Shown: positions 41,901-56,900 of the stretch, piece after piece | How positions within the stretch are numbered: the stretch's first letter is position 1 | How the letters are laid out: the number at the start of each line of letters is the position of its first letter | DNA from: Coccinella septempunctata | Lineage: Eukaryota; Arthropoda; Insecta; Coleoptera; Coccinellidae | Reading direction: 5' to 3' | DNA length: 64,000 bases | NCBI RefSeq assembly: GCF_907165205.1 | Contig: NC_058191.1 | Span: forward strand, 2,792,501-2,856,500 | Made by a program: the position numbers and the translations under genes | The notes under the pieces: generated by a model | Databases searched by the model: none | Told to the model about the DNA's origin: nothing | What the model saw: only the letters and a program-made list of their open reading frames with translations

Positions 41901-44900
41901 AACCTGCCATCATTATCTAAATAGAATCGACTGAAAAAATAGAAAATATTGGTGTCAATTTGAAAACCTTCAGTATTGATCAATTCAATTTTTCCAACTT
42001 GATGATCTCATTGAATACATTAAATGTACATTTCAGGTCCAAACAGCCTCTTATGAATTTTTCATATTAAGAACAGTATGTTTAATTGAATTTTTTCTCT
42101 CACTTACTTTTTTCAAACTCTTGTTGATTTTCTTATTGACACTACCAGTGCTTTCACTAATACTACAGGGAGGAACTATAGGACTTGTATTTCTGGATGC
42201 AGAAAACTTCTTTCTCTTCTTTTTCAGAAGCGCCAAACCGTGCGCTATTCCATAATGATGTTCGGATGGCTGATGGTGATGTTCGTGATGGCGATGGTCG
42301 TGATGGTTATGGGAGTTTTCTGTGTCGATGCTCTGGTTAGATTCCGAACCACTCACTGAAATATTTTCTTCGGAGGCGGGACTGTTGCTGTGTGAATGGT
42401 TGTGGCCGTTTCCCCTACAGTTGTTGCACACGGAATCTTCTGATCTGGAGCGACCGATGAGACGGGACACTTTACCGGCCTTTGCTGCCTCGATGAGTGT
42501 GCCCCATTTACGCTTGTGCGATTGGGTTCGTTTGAAATGGAACCTGCGAAACCAGTATATTATTATATCCTTTAATTCTCTAAAAAAACGATTTCACAAT
42601 TGTTTTGAATTAACTGTTTAGTCTAATAAAATGGTAATTTTTTGTAACATGGGTGCGGCAGAAAGTTTTTCAACGAAATTACAGGTGAGTCTTTGACTCG
42701 TACAAATATTTCAACAGTAGATTCTTGAGTTGGAAAAAAACTTTTTTTCTATACCATTTTTTCCGATTCGGCCATTTTGAGTTTTCATGATGATCTATGC
42801 CACGCCTGGAGAAACAAAATTCCCTTCAGAATAAGTAGCTTAAGCTGTGATACTACACATCTTTGGAACTTTTAAACAGAGTTGTATTCAGCCGGAGTAC
42901 TCAATTTTCCCAATTTCACAGACACTTTTTAATTTTTGAACATCAAATTACTCGAAAACGGCGCATTATACACGAAAACACGAATAAAATTTTCACTTCA
43001 GAGAACGTTCAAATATTCATTGGATAGCGGCCAACTTAGTTTCAAGAGTTGGATTCTTTGAATTTTTTTATTTCTATAGTACGTAATGGTCATAATGAGG
43101 AAACTGGAAGACGTAGGTGACATCTTGTGTTCGAAAAAGATTAATCAAATAAATGAAAAATTATATTCATTTCATTCGATTCTTTTTTTTGGTTTTTCAT
43201 CAGCCTGTATTTGAAGTTTGCTGCCTCGTACCAGATCCGGTTCAAGACAAAAATCGCAAAAAACATCGAAATTTTCAGCCTTTGTTCATATCTTGCAAAC
43301 GATCGTTTGAAAAATGTCACGGTAAAAGTATTCAAACTTAAAGGGCAAAATTCTACATCAAATGATTTCCCCAATTTTGTTTCTATTAAGTTCAGAAGCC
43401 TGTCGACGTCAGTCCAATAAACAATTTTCATTAACTTTTGTGAACACTGCAGTATGCTCGGTGGCCAAAGTGATTTGAAAACAGCTACCCTAAGTAAAAC
43501 AATCTTTCAATAAAAGATGTATCCAAATCTTCAGTTCAGTGATCACCAAAATTTCAAATTTGGATCATTATACATACATTTTACGCATATGGAGGGTGTA
43601 TTTGAAGGTGAGGCTTTTTTTCAACAGAAAAAAATCCAAAAATCACCTATACAAAACATTCAAAATAACAAAACTGAAAAAAAATTGAAAATTATTACTG
43701 AAATAGATCCAAATACGAACCTAGCTGCCCTAGTTTGTTAGCTGAATTAGCAAAGCAGTAGGAAAAAACTCCTCCTGATCTCCTGATCTCCTGATTCGAC
43801 CATGTGGTTTCGTTTAGGATATTGGCTCGTTCGATAAATAACGAATGAAAATGGGAACTTAAGATTGCCGAATTGTTCCCATTATTTTTATTGTAACTTA
43901 CACGATTTTATGACATACATAGCTCATTTCTATACCAACTGACAGAAGAGAAAATAGAATAATACTTCGAAATCTCACCAATAACATTCTAAATTATTCA
44001 CGAATTTTTTCACAATCTTCTTGTTCGAACATTCCAACAATCGTCGTAAAAATGGGATGAAATGGGAAAACATCATAGCAATTTTTCAAGATAACTAACA
44101 TAAGCAATTTCAAGAAACCGCCCCGATTTTCAACATTTTTTTCACCTTAAATTGCACGATACAACAATAATAATTTTCTCAAAATCGACCTGATGCATCT
44201 AATCCGATGTACTGAACCATTCATTGTCCAGCCACATGTTTATGTTTTTTCCGTTTTAGCGATGCCGGAGTCACCTTTCACAGTCCCGTACTCGAAATTC
44301 AATGAAATTTTGTCGAACTTCTAGGGGTTGTATCTCAGCCATCTTGGATATTTTATATAGACAATTTTTGGTTGAACGACTTATTTTGATGAGTTCTAAC
44401 TCCCGCCAAAAAAAGATTTACCTTTGGAAACACCCTGTATAGTCCATTCATGTTACAATTTTGTGTTGCGGAATTCAGGTTGTTATTGTGATCTATTGAC
44501 CTATTATATATGTGAATCTATGCACTGACCGAAAATAATTTGAATTTTGTCCTGCTGTTTATAGTGTTTATGTTCTCAAGTTAATCGAACTAATTGGAAA
44601 CAAGACCTGTACTCAGAGCAGCACAGTACTCCGCCGTCAAGTGCCACGGGCACCACGGAAATATTCGATATGGAAACGACAATTCTTCGAATTGTCGTTT
44701 CTTTAATGCGTGCTAGTCATTATTAAGCAAAGGAAACATACAAATATAAACTTTAGACCGGTTTCAGGATTATTGTCTCTCATAAGAATGGTGCAGCGTA
44801 ACACATCTCAACTGGAAGATGGTGTCTTAAAACGAGAATAGGGGCACGCATTGAGAGATATTTTACAATCCTCATCACGACGCGCCACCTGAACAACCAA

Positions 44901-47900
44901 GACTGAACCAAGACTCATTTACTCTGCAGAATCCTACACATATCCATGACTCCCAAACAATACCAAGTGACCTGCAGTCAAAGAAAGTACAACTATTCGA
45001 CGAGAGACTGCAGGGATCGACGCAGACTGCATTAAAAAAGTAAAGTTTAAGACAAAAAAATTTGGCCCTCAAAAAACGGGGTTCTAAGACTTTTTAACCT
45101 ATTCTTATATCCGTATAGACACCCATTTTGAAATCGAATGGACCAACACATAGATCTAAGAAAGTGAACTGAAAAAATCGACACCCCTAGTCGTACACTT
45201 GTGATTTGAAAGAAAAATTACTCAGAACACGGTTGAATTCGTAAACATGTTTCTCGTTTCGAACAGACTCCTGGATTTCAAGGGGAAATTAGGGGATAAT
45301 AAAATAGGTCGATTCCACACCGATATGTTTCAGCTTGCGCCTACTATCGCTTAACTGATGGAAATATATTCAACACGCAACCGTGGAGCGCCCAGGACCC
45401 AGGAAGCATTTTGATGTGGGGACTCGTCGAAATTGGCGAGTTTCCAAGAACATTTTCCAGGATGAAATTTACAGACCTCGAACGATTTTCTCTCGATTCC
45501 AGGATCAGTTGGGAGCAGCACTAATGTTTTTTGAAGATATTGCCAAAGTTTTCTCACAGGTATACAGTTATAAACTCAAACCTGTGCAATCGATTGTGGT
45601 TTGATAGTTTCGTTTCAAGAAAATTGTTTGATGTTGTTGCCTATTTTTATCTGCATATGTTTCTTTTTGAAATCTAGCACAGCTCTTATATTCGGTATGT
45701 TGCTTTGTGTGATGATTGCTTATTTTTATTTGTATCACTTCATTGTAGAGACCTAAAGAAGACCCCAACCCGGGTCGAAACGTTGAATAAAGAAAGACTG
45801 TTCTTAAGTTAGTGTATCCCACACCCCTTATCCACAGATTATATAATAACGTACAGAATAAGTTAATGGGAAGGTGGTGAGAATCAGCAAATCTCAGCTA
45901 ATTCCAACATTTCAAAAATATATTTTTGCTGTCACAGGGCTGAATAGATAAAAATTGTGATCACTATTAATGAAAATCAAGGACAAATAAAACATACAAC
46001 ATAAAAAACGAACACCAATCTCATAAATGGTACATTGCAGAGGCACGATTAACTTATACTGAACAGGCTTGCTTGATTTTGGCTGTTTCTGGTACTTCTA
46101 CACTAGATGGGAAAAAGTTGGAAAAAGTATTAGCCTAGAAATCTTGATATTTGTCGATTTAGAAAATGTGCCATAACTTCAATAATAGTTATACAATTGA
46201 ATTTCATTCCATTTCTATTAAAATTCAAATGATAACACTTTCCAGAAAATTATGTAATTTATGAGATGACATGTTGATGTTATTATATTTTATTTCACTT
46301 TTGAATTAAAATTTTTTTTATTTCAGTGAGTTGATAAACGTCAACTTACCCTTGTTGCTATGGGTTGAATAATGTCGTGTTCAAACGTCAAAATGGAATA
46401 AAATCATGTAATTCAATTTACACTCAATTCGAATAAATATCTAGGAGAATTTTAGAGTAAAAATTTGATACTATCTCGAGAAGCGAGTCTTGAAATTAAA
46501 TTTATGAATGTCTTGAGTAATATTCTTGAGATGGACTGATGGACATGATATTACAAAGCAAAAAGAGAAATTATAATTTGTATTTTTGCTCGATATTTTT
46601 TCATCAGTGTGGCTTACAGTGGAGTGTAACGAAGTAGATTTTTCGATCTCGAAAGAAGGAAATGTCACATCACATTCTTGTTCATCAGTTCACATCTTGA
46701 GTCAGGGTCCGACCATACTCATAATTTGACGTTTCCAAAACCTATCTTGAGATCATTCGAGGACTTCAGTCAAATTTATCAATAAGCGCCTACTCAAGTG
46801 AGATCACAGATTGAGACGTCATCTTGACAGAGTCTCAAGTCAAATTTATTAATCGAGGTGTTGAGTTTTCGTTGGACCACCCTGTATTTTATTCCCTGTC
46901 TACGTGTTGAATGAATACGATGACATTATATTGGCTATTAGGGTAGAAAAATATTGGTTTGGTGCAATATTTCACCCATTCAGATATAGAAAAATCGGCA
47001 ATCTTCAAAATACTCACTTTCCTGTCGCCCTATGACACTGGTGGCCTTCATTGATGCTGCCCTGTGAAGATGAGACTGTGTTACTGTGTTGCAGTCTTCT
47101 TGGAGTTGAATTGAAGATGTTCGATAGAGTAGAACCGAAAAAGTCATGGTGTTGACCTTCTTGCTGAAGAGAGGCTATGAATTCTGCAACTGGTGGAAGA
47201 GATACTGTCGATGGTTGTGGAGCTATATTGAATCCCTTCATCAAACGTCGTTCTTTCTGTCGATTTTTCTTGCCTCCTGTTCCTGCGATATTAAAGCTTG
47301 TTAAAAAAATGTTCAGTTCTGCCTATTTCGTTTTAAGTACAGTGATTTTAAGGGTAATAACACAAGGCATGTAAAATATTGTTATTGCTTCTAGTTATCT
47401 TTCGAACAGAACTCATATCTTTTAGGAGACAGTTTATGTATGAAGTATCAGTCTGTTATTTATTCGTTCTATTCAAAATTGTTTCGAGAGAAATCACGAG
47501 AAGTGCAAATTAGAGCTACCGAACTAAACTTGGAGGGCATTATGCATCTCGATCATAAACATTATATTCGGCACTTATCTTTATATTCGGTATTTTATTG
47601 TGCCATGCATTGTTATTCAGGATGAAGCTATGGATACTCAGTTTTGATGGCTAGAGCGATTCATGATGCTATAAATTCATAGTGTCAGAATGTCCTGAAA
47701 TTAATGCAACAAATTTTGGTCACAGATTCTCGCTATACGAGGATATATTGACAAATTCTTAGCCTACTATAGAACCAAACAAAATTTCAATGTTAAAATA
47801 TTTTATTACTCGACATATTCTGCACTTAATTGGAAACATTTATCACAGCGAACCTGCAACGTCTCTAGACCTTTCAAAAAAAATGTTTCTTCTTGCTCTG

Positions 47901-50900
47901 CAAACCAGACCTCCACAGCTTTTATTACCTCCTAGTTGGAAGAAAATTTACGACTTTTTAAACTTTTTTTCAGTTGAGGAAAGAGATGAGAGTGGTATGG
48001 AGCCAAATCTGGTGAATAAGGGGGGTGTTCTAGTAATTCAAACCCTAAATCACGAATTTTTTGCTTGGCAACATGAGATTTGTGTGCAGGGGCGTTGTTC
48101 TGCACAAACAAAACACCTTTTGGATGGCTCCGCGTCTTTTTTCTTCAATATTTTTCCGTAGAGTGGTCAGTAATGTCGAATAGTAATGTCCGGTTATTGT
48201 TCTACCCTTATTCAAAAATCAATCATGATTACTCCATGGCAATCCCAAAAAACTGAAGCAAGAACTTTTCCAGCAGAGTTTTGGACACGAAACTTCTAAG
48301 GTCTTGGAGAACCAGACTGTCGCCATTCCATCGATTGTTGCTTTGTTTCTGGATCGTAGAAATGTACCCAAGTCTCGTCCATAGTAACAATTTAGTTTAA
48401 GAAGTCTACATTTTCGAATCGAGCACAGATCGTACGCGATGCTTCTACGCTTGCACGCTTTTGGTCAACATTCAAACATTTGGGGATACATTTTGCAGCA
48501 ATTTTTCTCATGTCCAAATTGACGTGAACTATACAGGGTCTTTCACGAGGAACCTCACCCATATTTATACGGGAAACTACTGAACTTATTTCCATGAAAT
48601 TCAGCACTTATAAGTATTTCACGATGCTGATGAAATCTAAAATATTTTCAAGGCATGAGCACCTCCGGTTTTTCCGGAAATGACGTCAACTTCCGTTTTT
48701 CAAATTAGAACACCATTTTTTTATTGCAGAAATAGATTCCTTAAAAAATTTGAAGTTATTTTGATGTAACATTTTTCAGTTTTGGTTGGAAAATTCTCTG
48801 TGAGCGGGAAAATTCGAAAAAAAAATCGAAAATAGAGCTCCGCTGAAACAAGAATAACTTCGAGGTTTTTAGATGGAAAATTTTCATTTTTGGGATTTTT
48901 CAAGATGTGAGATTGATGTATCCACTTTAAAAATCGAAATCGCGATTCATGATACAGGGGGTGAAAAAATCGCTTTCAAAGTTACGGATGACAAAATCGT
49001 GAAAAATCAATTTTTTCAAATTAGAACCCCATTTTTTTATGGCAGATATTGAATCTATGTTAAAAAATAATGTGAGTGTATGCATCACACCCTTGCCCTA
49101 AAATGGATATTTTCTGAGTTATTCACAAAAAACTGTTTTTCGTCTTGAATTTTCAGCTATTTCTTTTCCCTTCACGCCAAAAAGATGAAATTTTCAGGAA
49201 ATGTTATTTGAACCCTGCTGTAGATTTTTCACCCCTTCTTGAAACCGACTTCAAGTTACTATTAGGAGAACCATGGCAAACTCTCGCAGTTATAACTAGA
49301 GAAGAAACCTCTCAATGAACAGTCGAATCGTTCTATCTACAACTTTATTACATTCTCCATGAAGTAGAATGAGATTTAAATAATCTTCATTGGTAAAATT
49401 AGGCATAGTGATCGATTTTATAACTTAATACGAATTATCACCAAATTAATAGTAAACACGAAATGTTACTGAATAAAGAGGAATTTGGCAGATGTAATTA
49501 ATGATATCTATCATTAAAAAAAAAGAATGTAAAACATGGTAAGTTTTTGCATATGGTTCATAAGGAATTATTTATTTATCACTGGAGAGAAAACCGATGG
49601 CCGATTAGTTGAAATAAAGAGGTTTCCGATCCAAATTCGAATCAAAATTCGCCATCTATTTAGGAACGACCTGTAACTTTTTTCTCTTTCATATTAGGGT
49701 AGTAAAATCTAAAACATGGTTCAAGTAACAGTTCCTGAAAATTTCATCTTTTTGGCGTGAAGGGAAAAGAAATAGCTGAAAATTCAAGACGAAAAACAGT
49801 TTTTTGTGAATAACTCAGATTATATCCACTTTAGGGCAAGGGTGTGATGCATACACTCACATCATTTTTTAACATACATTCAATATCTGCCATAAAAAAA
49901 ATGAGGTTCTAATTCGAAAAAATTGATTTTTCACGATTTTGTCATCCCTAACTTTGAAAGCGATTTTTTCACCCCCTGTATCATGAATCGCGATTTCGAT
50001 TTTTAAAGTGAATACATCAATCTTACATCTTGAAAAATCCCAAAAATGAAAATTTTCCATCCAAAAACCTCGAAGTTATTCTTGTTTCAGCGGAGCTCTA
50101 TTTTCGATTTTTTTTTCGAATTTTCCCGCTCAGAGAGAATTTTCCAACCAAAACTGAAAAATGTTACATCAAAATAACTTGAAATTTTCTAAGGAATCTA
50201 TTTCTGCAATAAAAAAATGGTGTTCTAATTTGAAAAACGGAAGTTGACGTCATTTCCGGAAAAACCGGAAGTGCTCATGCCTTGAAAATATTTTAGATTA
50301 CATCAGCATGGTGAAATACTTATAAGTGCTGAATTTCATGAAAATACGTTCAGTAGTTTCCCGTATAAATATGGGTGAGGTTCCTCGTGAAAGACCCTGT
50401 ATGATGACAGCGTTCGTATGAAATATTCAGTGCTTCAGATATCCGTTTTAGCCCAATTCGACGGTCTGATAAAATCATATCATGAACTGCATAGATTTTT
50501 ATGGGGACTGATACAGAAACTGGCCTTCCTGATCGGTCATCATCATTGTTGGAAAATTGACCTCTTTTGAAGCATGCAGTCCAATTGTTCACGGTCGCAT
50601 ACGAAGGACATTGTTCACCAAGAGTATTAAGCCTTCGTAAATCTGCTAACCTCTTAACACGCAATTAAATAGAGGTACTTGATGATGGCTTGATACTACA
50701 ATTTTTCGATTGTCACAAATTCGGTGGACATCTTCTTTTTTTAAATTTATTGCGTAACTCTGGTTCAGTTTTTTGACCTCAAACTTCACACTGACACTTG
50801 TAATGAGTTATTATTCGTTGCTATGGTAACGCAATATTATTTTCATGCATGGAAATGATCTAAGCTGATTAGATATCAATACATAGATTTAGGAGATGAA

Positions 50901-53900
50901 GCGTTTGACAAACGTTTTGGCGGCAAGTCTCCAAATGAAAGAATTTTTACAATCTGTTTTTCGGATAATATTCTCGGATATATGCGCTATCGCATGTGAT
51001 TTATGATTTGGGGCGCATGCATATTTTTTTTAAACAGAGATCTAACTGAGTTACCTTAGTGCCAAAGTAAGAAAAAACATGCCTGTGTTCCCTTCATTCA
51101 ATAAAAATAAATAATTTCTATTACAATGAGTTTAGGCCTAGTTTTATGAAACTCTGGTTTTTTTTTAAATTTCAGCGGAAAAAATGAGACATATGCAAGC
51201 AGTATGAAGCAATCATTCTAGAGAAGGTGTAGAGAAGTATTGAAGCTCATGGTGGCCACGCTGAACAACTTCTGTAAAACTCAAGTCAATGAAACGATAA
51301 TTTGAAATATATTATTGTTCCTCGTTTTCTTTTCTTTTCGTTATTATGGCCCCAGAATTATGAAATCGTTGTTTTTGAGTGAATTTCAAATAATGAAGTA
51401 TATTTTAGTAGTTTTGTTATAAAAGAAGCTGAAAATAAATACCTATCACTAATGATTCAAAGTCTTTTTCCTTTATTACTTCATCCTTTGGAATCAATTT
51501 AAAAACAATGAATCCATAACTGTGGAGTGCAAAAAACGAGAGAAAAGAACAATAGAGAATAAGTGTTATTTTATTGAATTGAATTTCAGAAAAAAGTGTT
51601 CAGCTCTTTCTCATATTTGCTCTACACCTTCTTATGAATGATTGCTTCATTCTTCTTGCATGTCTCACTTCAGTTGCTGAAAATTTTCAAAACAATGTTT
51701 AAATTAAACTAGGCTGTGAATTTATTTTGTATTAAATGATGGAAATACAGTGAGTTATATTATTTCAGAATATCAATAAAAAAGGTTACTTCTAATTTTT
51801 TTGTGTTATTCTATGTTTTTGTTTAATTTTATTGTATTAGATAGTTCTCGACCCTATGTTGAAGATATCATGAATGAGCAACGTCTCTGATTGGAATGTT
51901 ATCATCAAATTCGAATATTGAATTTTAAATTGGCATTATGACCTATTATCTCTTCTTCCTTAACTCAGTCTCATATTCCTTATCCAGCTTCAAATACACT
52001 TGAATTGGAATTAAGTGTTTTAAAGTAATATATTCATTCGAAAACATAATTTATGGGCCATCAATCAATCCGCTGGTTTTTTCGGGCTAAGTGAGACCTA
52101 CATTAAATCGAAGGAAAACGCACATGCGATGGAATAATCATTCAATCCATAAATTAATGTCTTGACGCATGAAATCAACCACGCAATCATTTCGCATTTT
52201 GCTCTGCTAAATTATGTTACAGATCGCGATAAAATTCCTTTTAGTTATTGTTATGTCAAAATGTGTTAGTCTTGATTAATGTCCAAAATAGCACAACGTC
52301 CTATTATTAGCCTGGGAGAAAAGAGAAAGGTGAAAAATATAGACAAATATACCTGCGAATAGAAATTTTCATTACATAATATCTACTCATAGACCAGGGT
52401 CAAACCGATTTTGAAAACCCGAATTGAATGAAAATTTCTTGGGAGTATAAGTATGGTTGGTCGGAAAAGTTAGTATAAATTATGAGTAAATTTATATTAA
52501 TACAGAGAACTCGGTAAAAATTCCGAAACAGTTCCATGCTTTTTATATGATTGGATTTTGTCTTATCTATATATATATGTAATTGTGTACTGTATTGAAG
52601 CCTGAAGAAGGTCAAATAAAGGAGTCGAAACGTTGCTGAAATAATAGTATGTTTATATTCCTGTTCCTAGAACCGAGACTGGGAGTTATATACTTACTGA
52701 CAAAGAAATGGCTTAACCCAGAAGGAGCTGTTTGAATTTTAAATTTTTTTGGTAACACATAGATAGTATAGCAATCAGCAAATGATTAAAATTTGAAGAA
52801 AAAAAACGAAGGGTTTACAAATTTTTTTATAGAATTTGTCATAAATGTGTTTATCCACTGCAGTTATCTATACACTCCCTAACACGTCTTGGCATTGATG
52901 CAAGAAGATGGTGTATTTCTTCTTTAGGGATACTATCCCACTTCATGTCTCAGAGAGGCCAAAGTCTGTGGGGGTTGGGATAAATTTCCAAACCTTCTAC
53001 CCATGATGTCCCAGACATGCTCTATGGGCGTAAGATCTGGGATCTGGGCGGCCATAGCAAAAGATTCACATGGGTCGCTTAAAAAAAAGTTTAAATTGAC
53101 TCTGGCAACATGAGGTCGAGTATTATCTTGCTGAAATATTGGATTCTCAAGCCGGTTAAGGTAAAGAAGAATATATGGCTCCACAATTTCTTGAAGGTAA
53201 CGCAGCGCTGTCATGTTACCTCGAATAAAAACTAAAGGTGACCTACTTCCATGTGCAATAGTACCCCATAACATAACACCTACTGTCCGGTGTACATGAC
53301 GCACAACATCAAAATGAGGTTCATGTCTTTCTCCTCGACCTCGTCTAACCCTTCTTCTGCCATCATGTGCACCCAAGGACAATCGAGATTCATCAGAAAA
53401 GACGACCTGATGCCATTCTACATTCCAATGTTGTCGTTCTCTGCACCACTGTAATCGTTGCCGTCGATGCTCAACCGTAAGAGATAACACAAGATGGGGT
53501 TGATAATGCTGCAGTCCAAAAGACCTTATACGGCGGTAAACCGTTCGAACTGTTACAAGATGGCCTTGTTCTCCTAACCACCAAAGAGTATCAACTGATA
53601 CTCTCTGTAACCACTCATCAGCCAAAGATCGAGTTGTCGTAAATCGGTCTCTGATGGCCATAAGTCTTATACGCCGATCTTGAACTTCATTTATGCCCCT
53701 TCGACGTCTGGTGCCTATTCTTCTTCAATTTTGGGCATAATCAAACCACGCTTGACAACATCTCATACCAATAGTTGGATTTCTGTCGTACGATTAGCGA
53801 GTTCTCGAAATGACAACCCCGCCTCCCGTAGACCAATAATTCGACCTTTTTCAAATTCACTTAGCTGGAGACAAATTCCGCGTACACGTACTCTAGGCAT

Positions 53901-56900
53901 TTTAATAACAACTAAGCATCGATATTGCATCTCCTCGAACAGCTGGTTTGTTGTGAAATTCAAAAAATTTGCAAAAAACTTTTTTTTCCATATTTTAATC
54001 ATTTACTTCTTCCTATACTATCTATGTTTTACCAAAAAAAAAAAATTTAATTTAAACAGCTCCTTCTGGGTGTTGCAGTTTCTTCGTCAGTTAGTATAGT
54101 TTAAATTCATTGAGAACGATACGCATTATGGCTTATAAAATATTGAATGACAATATTTTGTCAGATTGAATTTCTATCTCACTTACCCATTGCACTAAGT
54201 GCTGTGGAGGTGTTCATTCCAGAATTCTTCAGAATTTCAATCAATTCGAATCTGAAAGCTGATATGTCTTGCTTGATCTCGTTCACGTCGTCCTCTGTAA
54301 CACCTTGGTTTTCCGCTTTACGCTGTTCTACGGTAACGTATCTCCTTACCAGGTTCCTCATAATACTCTTCAAGCAAATAATTAAGTTATAATGACCGGA
54401 ATGGAAAAACAAGTTTCATTTTCGCCTACCTGATACCTGAAGTCTCGCTCGTTGGCTTGTTTAACTTTTCTCTAAAATTAAATAAGGAAATATTACTTAT
54501 TGGGATTTTGAAGACATTGGAAATTAAGAGGAGTTTACTTTCTCGCCATCCGCATAACGCGTAAAGGGGGAAAGACTACCAGAATATGTGGGGTGTTGCC
54601 GGAAGACTTGAACGATAAGAAGAAGTTACGAATATAAGGATAGTTCCCACTTTCTTCGAAAATATGGCAGCACTTAACCAAGGTCTTTTTTCAATTTCAC
54701 CAGGATACGAATTGTAGCCAATAGCGAGACTTTTCGGAAAATATCTTCATGTGACACTTCATAGAAGAGATAATTGCACCTCGGAAAGTTTATAAGATGA
54801 ATATTTGTTCTTTAATGAAAAAAAAAATATTGTTTTTCTATTGAACGGATGAAAAAATTTGTGACTTTCCGAGGTGAAGAACTGATTGAATTGAAATATA
54901 ATGAAAACTCCATATAAATTAGTGGTTTCTGATGTAAGAAATTAATTTTCTCTTTTTGAACTGATCACTATAACGGTGTAGACCTCTCTTAAGTAGTAAA
55001 CCTCGTAGTAAACATGTTTCTCATATGACTCAGGTGAGAGGGAAGGACTTACACCACTTATTTCGCAGGAAATTCATCGTAGATCTAATTGTGATGAATA
55101 TTCTAAAAGAGAAACTCTCTTAGTATTAAATCTCGAAATTTCATCGAGCTCGCTGCAACTGTTATCTTTTCAGAAACTTTTCGTCAACTTTCGACCCATG
55201 TATTTTTCAGAAAAATCATTGCAGATCTAAATGTGATGAATATTCTAAAAGAGCAACTCTCTTAGTAATAAGATCACCTAAAAATTGCTTCCACCACTGT
55301 ATATTTGCCCAACAAAAAATTCAGTATGAACGCCAATCTGGTGTTGCTTAAATTTGTTTTTGAGTTGACAAAGTGATCCAACAAATTCTCATTATAAAAA
55401 GTAGATGTGCAATTACTGGTTTTCCAACAAATAAAATTGTGAAGACATATGCACATCTTCACATGAAAGTAGATTTTGGAAATTAAATTTTTTTAAGGTT
55501 GAACAGATGGTAGACATGTTTGCACGGATTGGGTAACTTTATCTAAAGAATTTGAAATACTCACCCTTATTGTTTGCATGTGTTCTTTCTTCGCCGCTCT
55601 GGAATGACCGAAGAACTTCCTCTGCGCCCACTGTACAATATACCAGGCACTTTTAGGAGTTGGAACAATATTGAATGGAGGTGGTGCAGTGCCACCTTCT
55701 TCGAAGTAGCTAATCCATAATTTGCTTCGAGCGAATTTCCATTCAACGTCGGCTCTCTCCTATGAAGGATCGAATATGAAAATTCAATTGGAAAAAATTT
55801 TTTCCATTTCTGTAATTCTTTTTTCATACAGGGTGAGTCTTTGACTCGTACAAATATTTTAACACTAGAAACTTGAGGTCAAAAGAAACTTTCCTGTATG
55901 ATTTTTTTCCGAATTGGATCTGTTTAAAAGATACAGGCTGCTTAAAATCTATGAATTTCAATCATTTTAATCCCCACAAACCTTTTCATCGAATGAAAAG
56001 AATTTCGGAATATATGGTTTTTCATTTTTTTGATTAAACTTTTTCGAATACAAGATATTACGCACTATAAAAGTACAAAAACGTGAAATAACCCAACTAA
56101 CTGAAACTAAGTTGGACGCTATCTAATGATTATTTGAACGTTTTTAAATATAAAAGTATTCCTCATATTTCCTCGTATAATAGGTACTCCGTTTACGAGT
56201 AATTTGAATTTCAAAAATTAAAAAGTATCTGTGAAATTTGAGAAATTGGGTACTTTGTCTGATTACAACAGATGTGTAGTGTAGAAAAATTGAATTGGCT
56301 ATATTTTTATCAGGGACGAATCGGAAAAAATGGTACATATAAGAAAAAAGTATTTCTTTTGACACCAAAAATCTAGCGTTCAAATTTGTACGAGTCCAAG
56401 ACTCACCCTGTATATAAGTCTGGAGAATTAATGGTAATTTGGAATCAAGCTTCAATAGCTTCATGGGAGGAGAAGTTAAGTTTTACTATAATTCACCCTG
56501 AAAGCTGTCCCTTCTGCCTCGCGCTTAAACCTTTTTGGGAGAAACATTTTTTTTTAATGCCTTCCAGAGTTGTCCAGGTTGTCTCTGATGCCTTCTAAGT
56601 AACACTTTATGTCCAGTAGAAAGCCGCTCTTCCACTAACGTCGGCATGAGTGCTTATTACAGATTGACACTGGGTTTCATCAAACTTTGATTGTCCGATC
56701 AACGATTTGACAATCACACGATTTCTAGAATGAAATCACTGAAACGTTTTCATTTCTGAATATATGGAAGAAGTAGCAATTGATAATGATTGAATGGACG
56801 TATTAACATCATAATTTGATGCGAGAAGAATATTCTAAATGATTATGACTGAATTATCGATTGAAAACAAATTGACGTCTATTCGTCAATCAAGCGTTGA

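Larger units (their letters stand above)
52693..54094 (-). mobile_element. Tc1-like transposon, 1.4 kb, with TIRs and TA duplication
   Basis: TA at 52691-52692 and 54095-54096. TIR CTTACTGACAAAGAAATGGC / CTAACTGACGAAGAAACTGC, extending about 80 bp with CCCAGAAGGAGCTGTTT and ACATAGATAGTATAG shared. Encodes a broken Tc1-type transposase on minus. Confidence 0.88.

Noticed and set aside
45383..45604. Short plus-strand ORF '[18 protein letters not shown]'
   Set aside because: No family pattern, no splice context, and it lies inside a repeat-rich Trpgamma intron.
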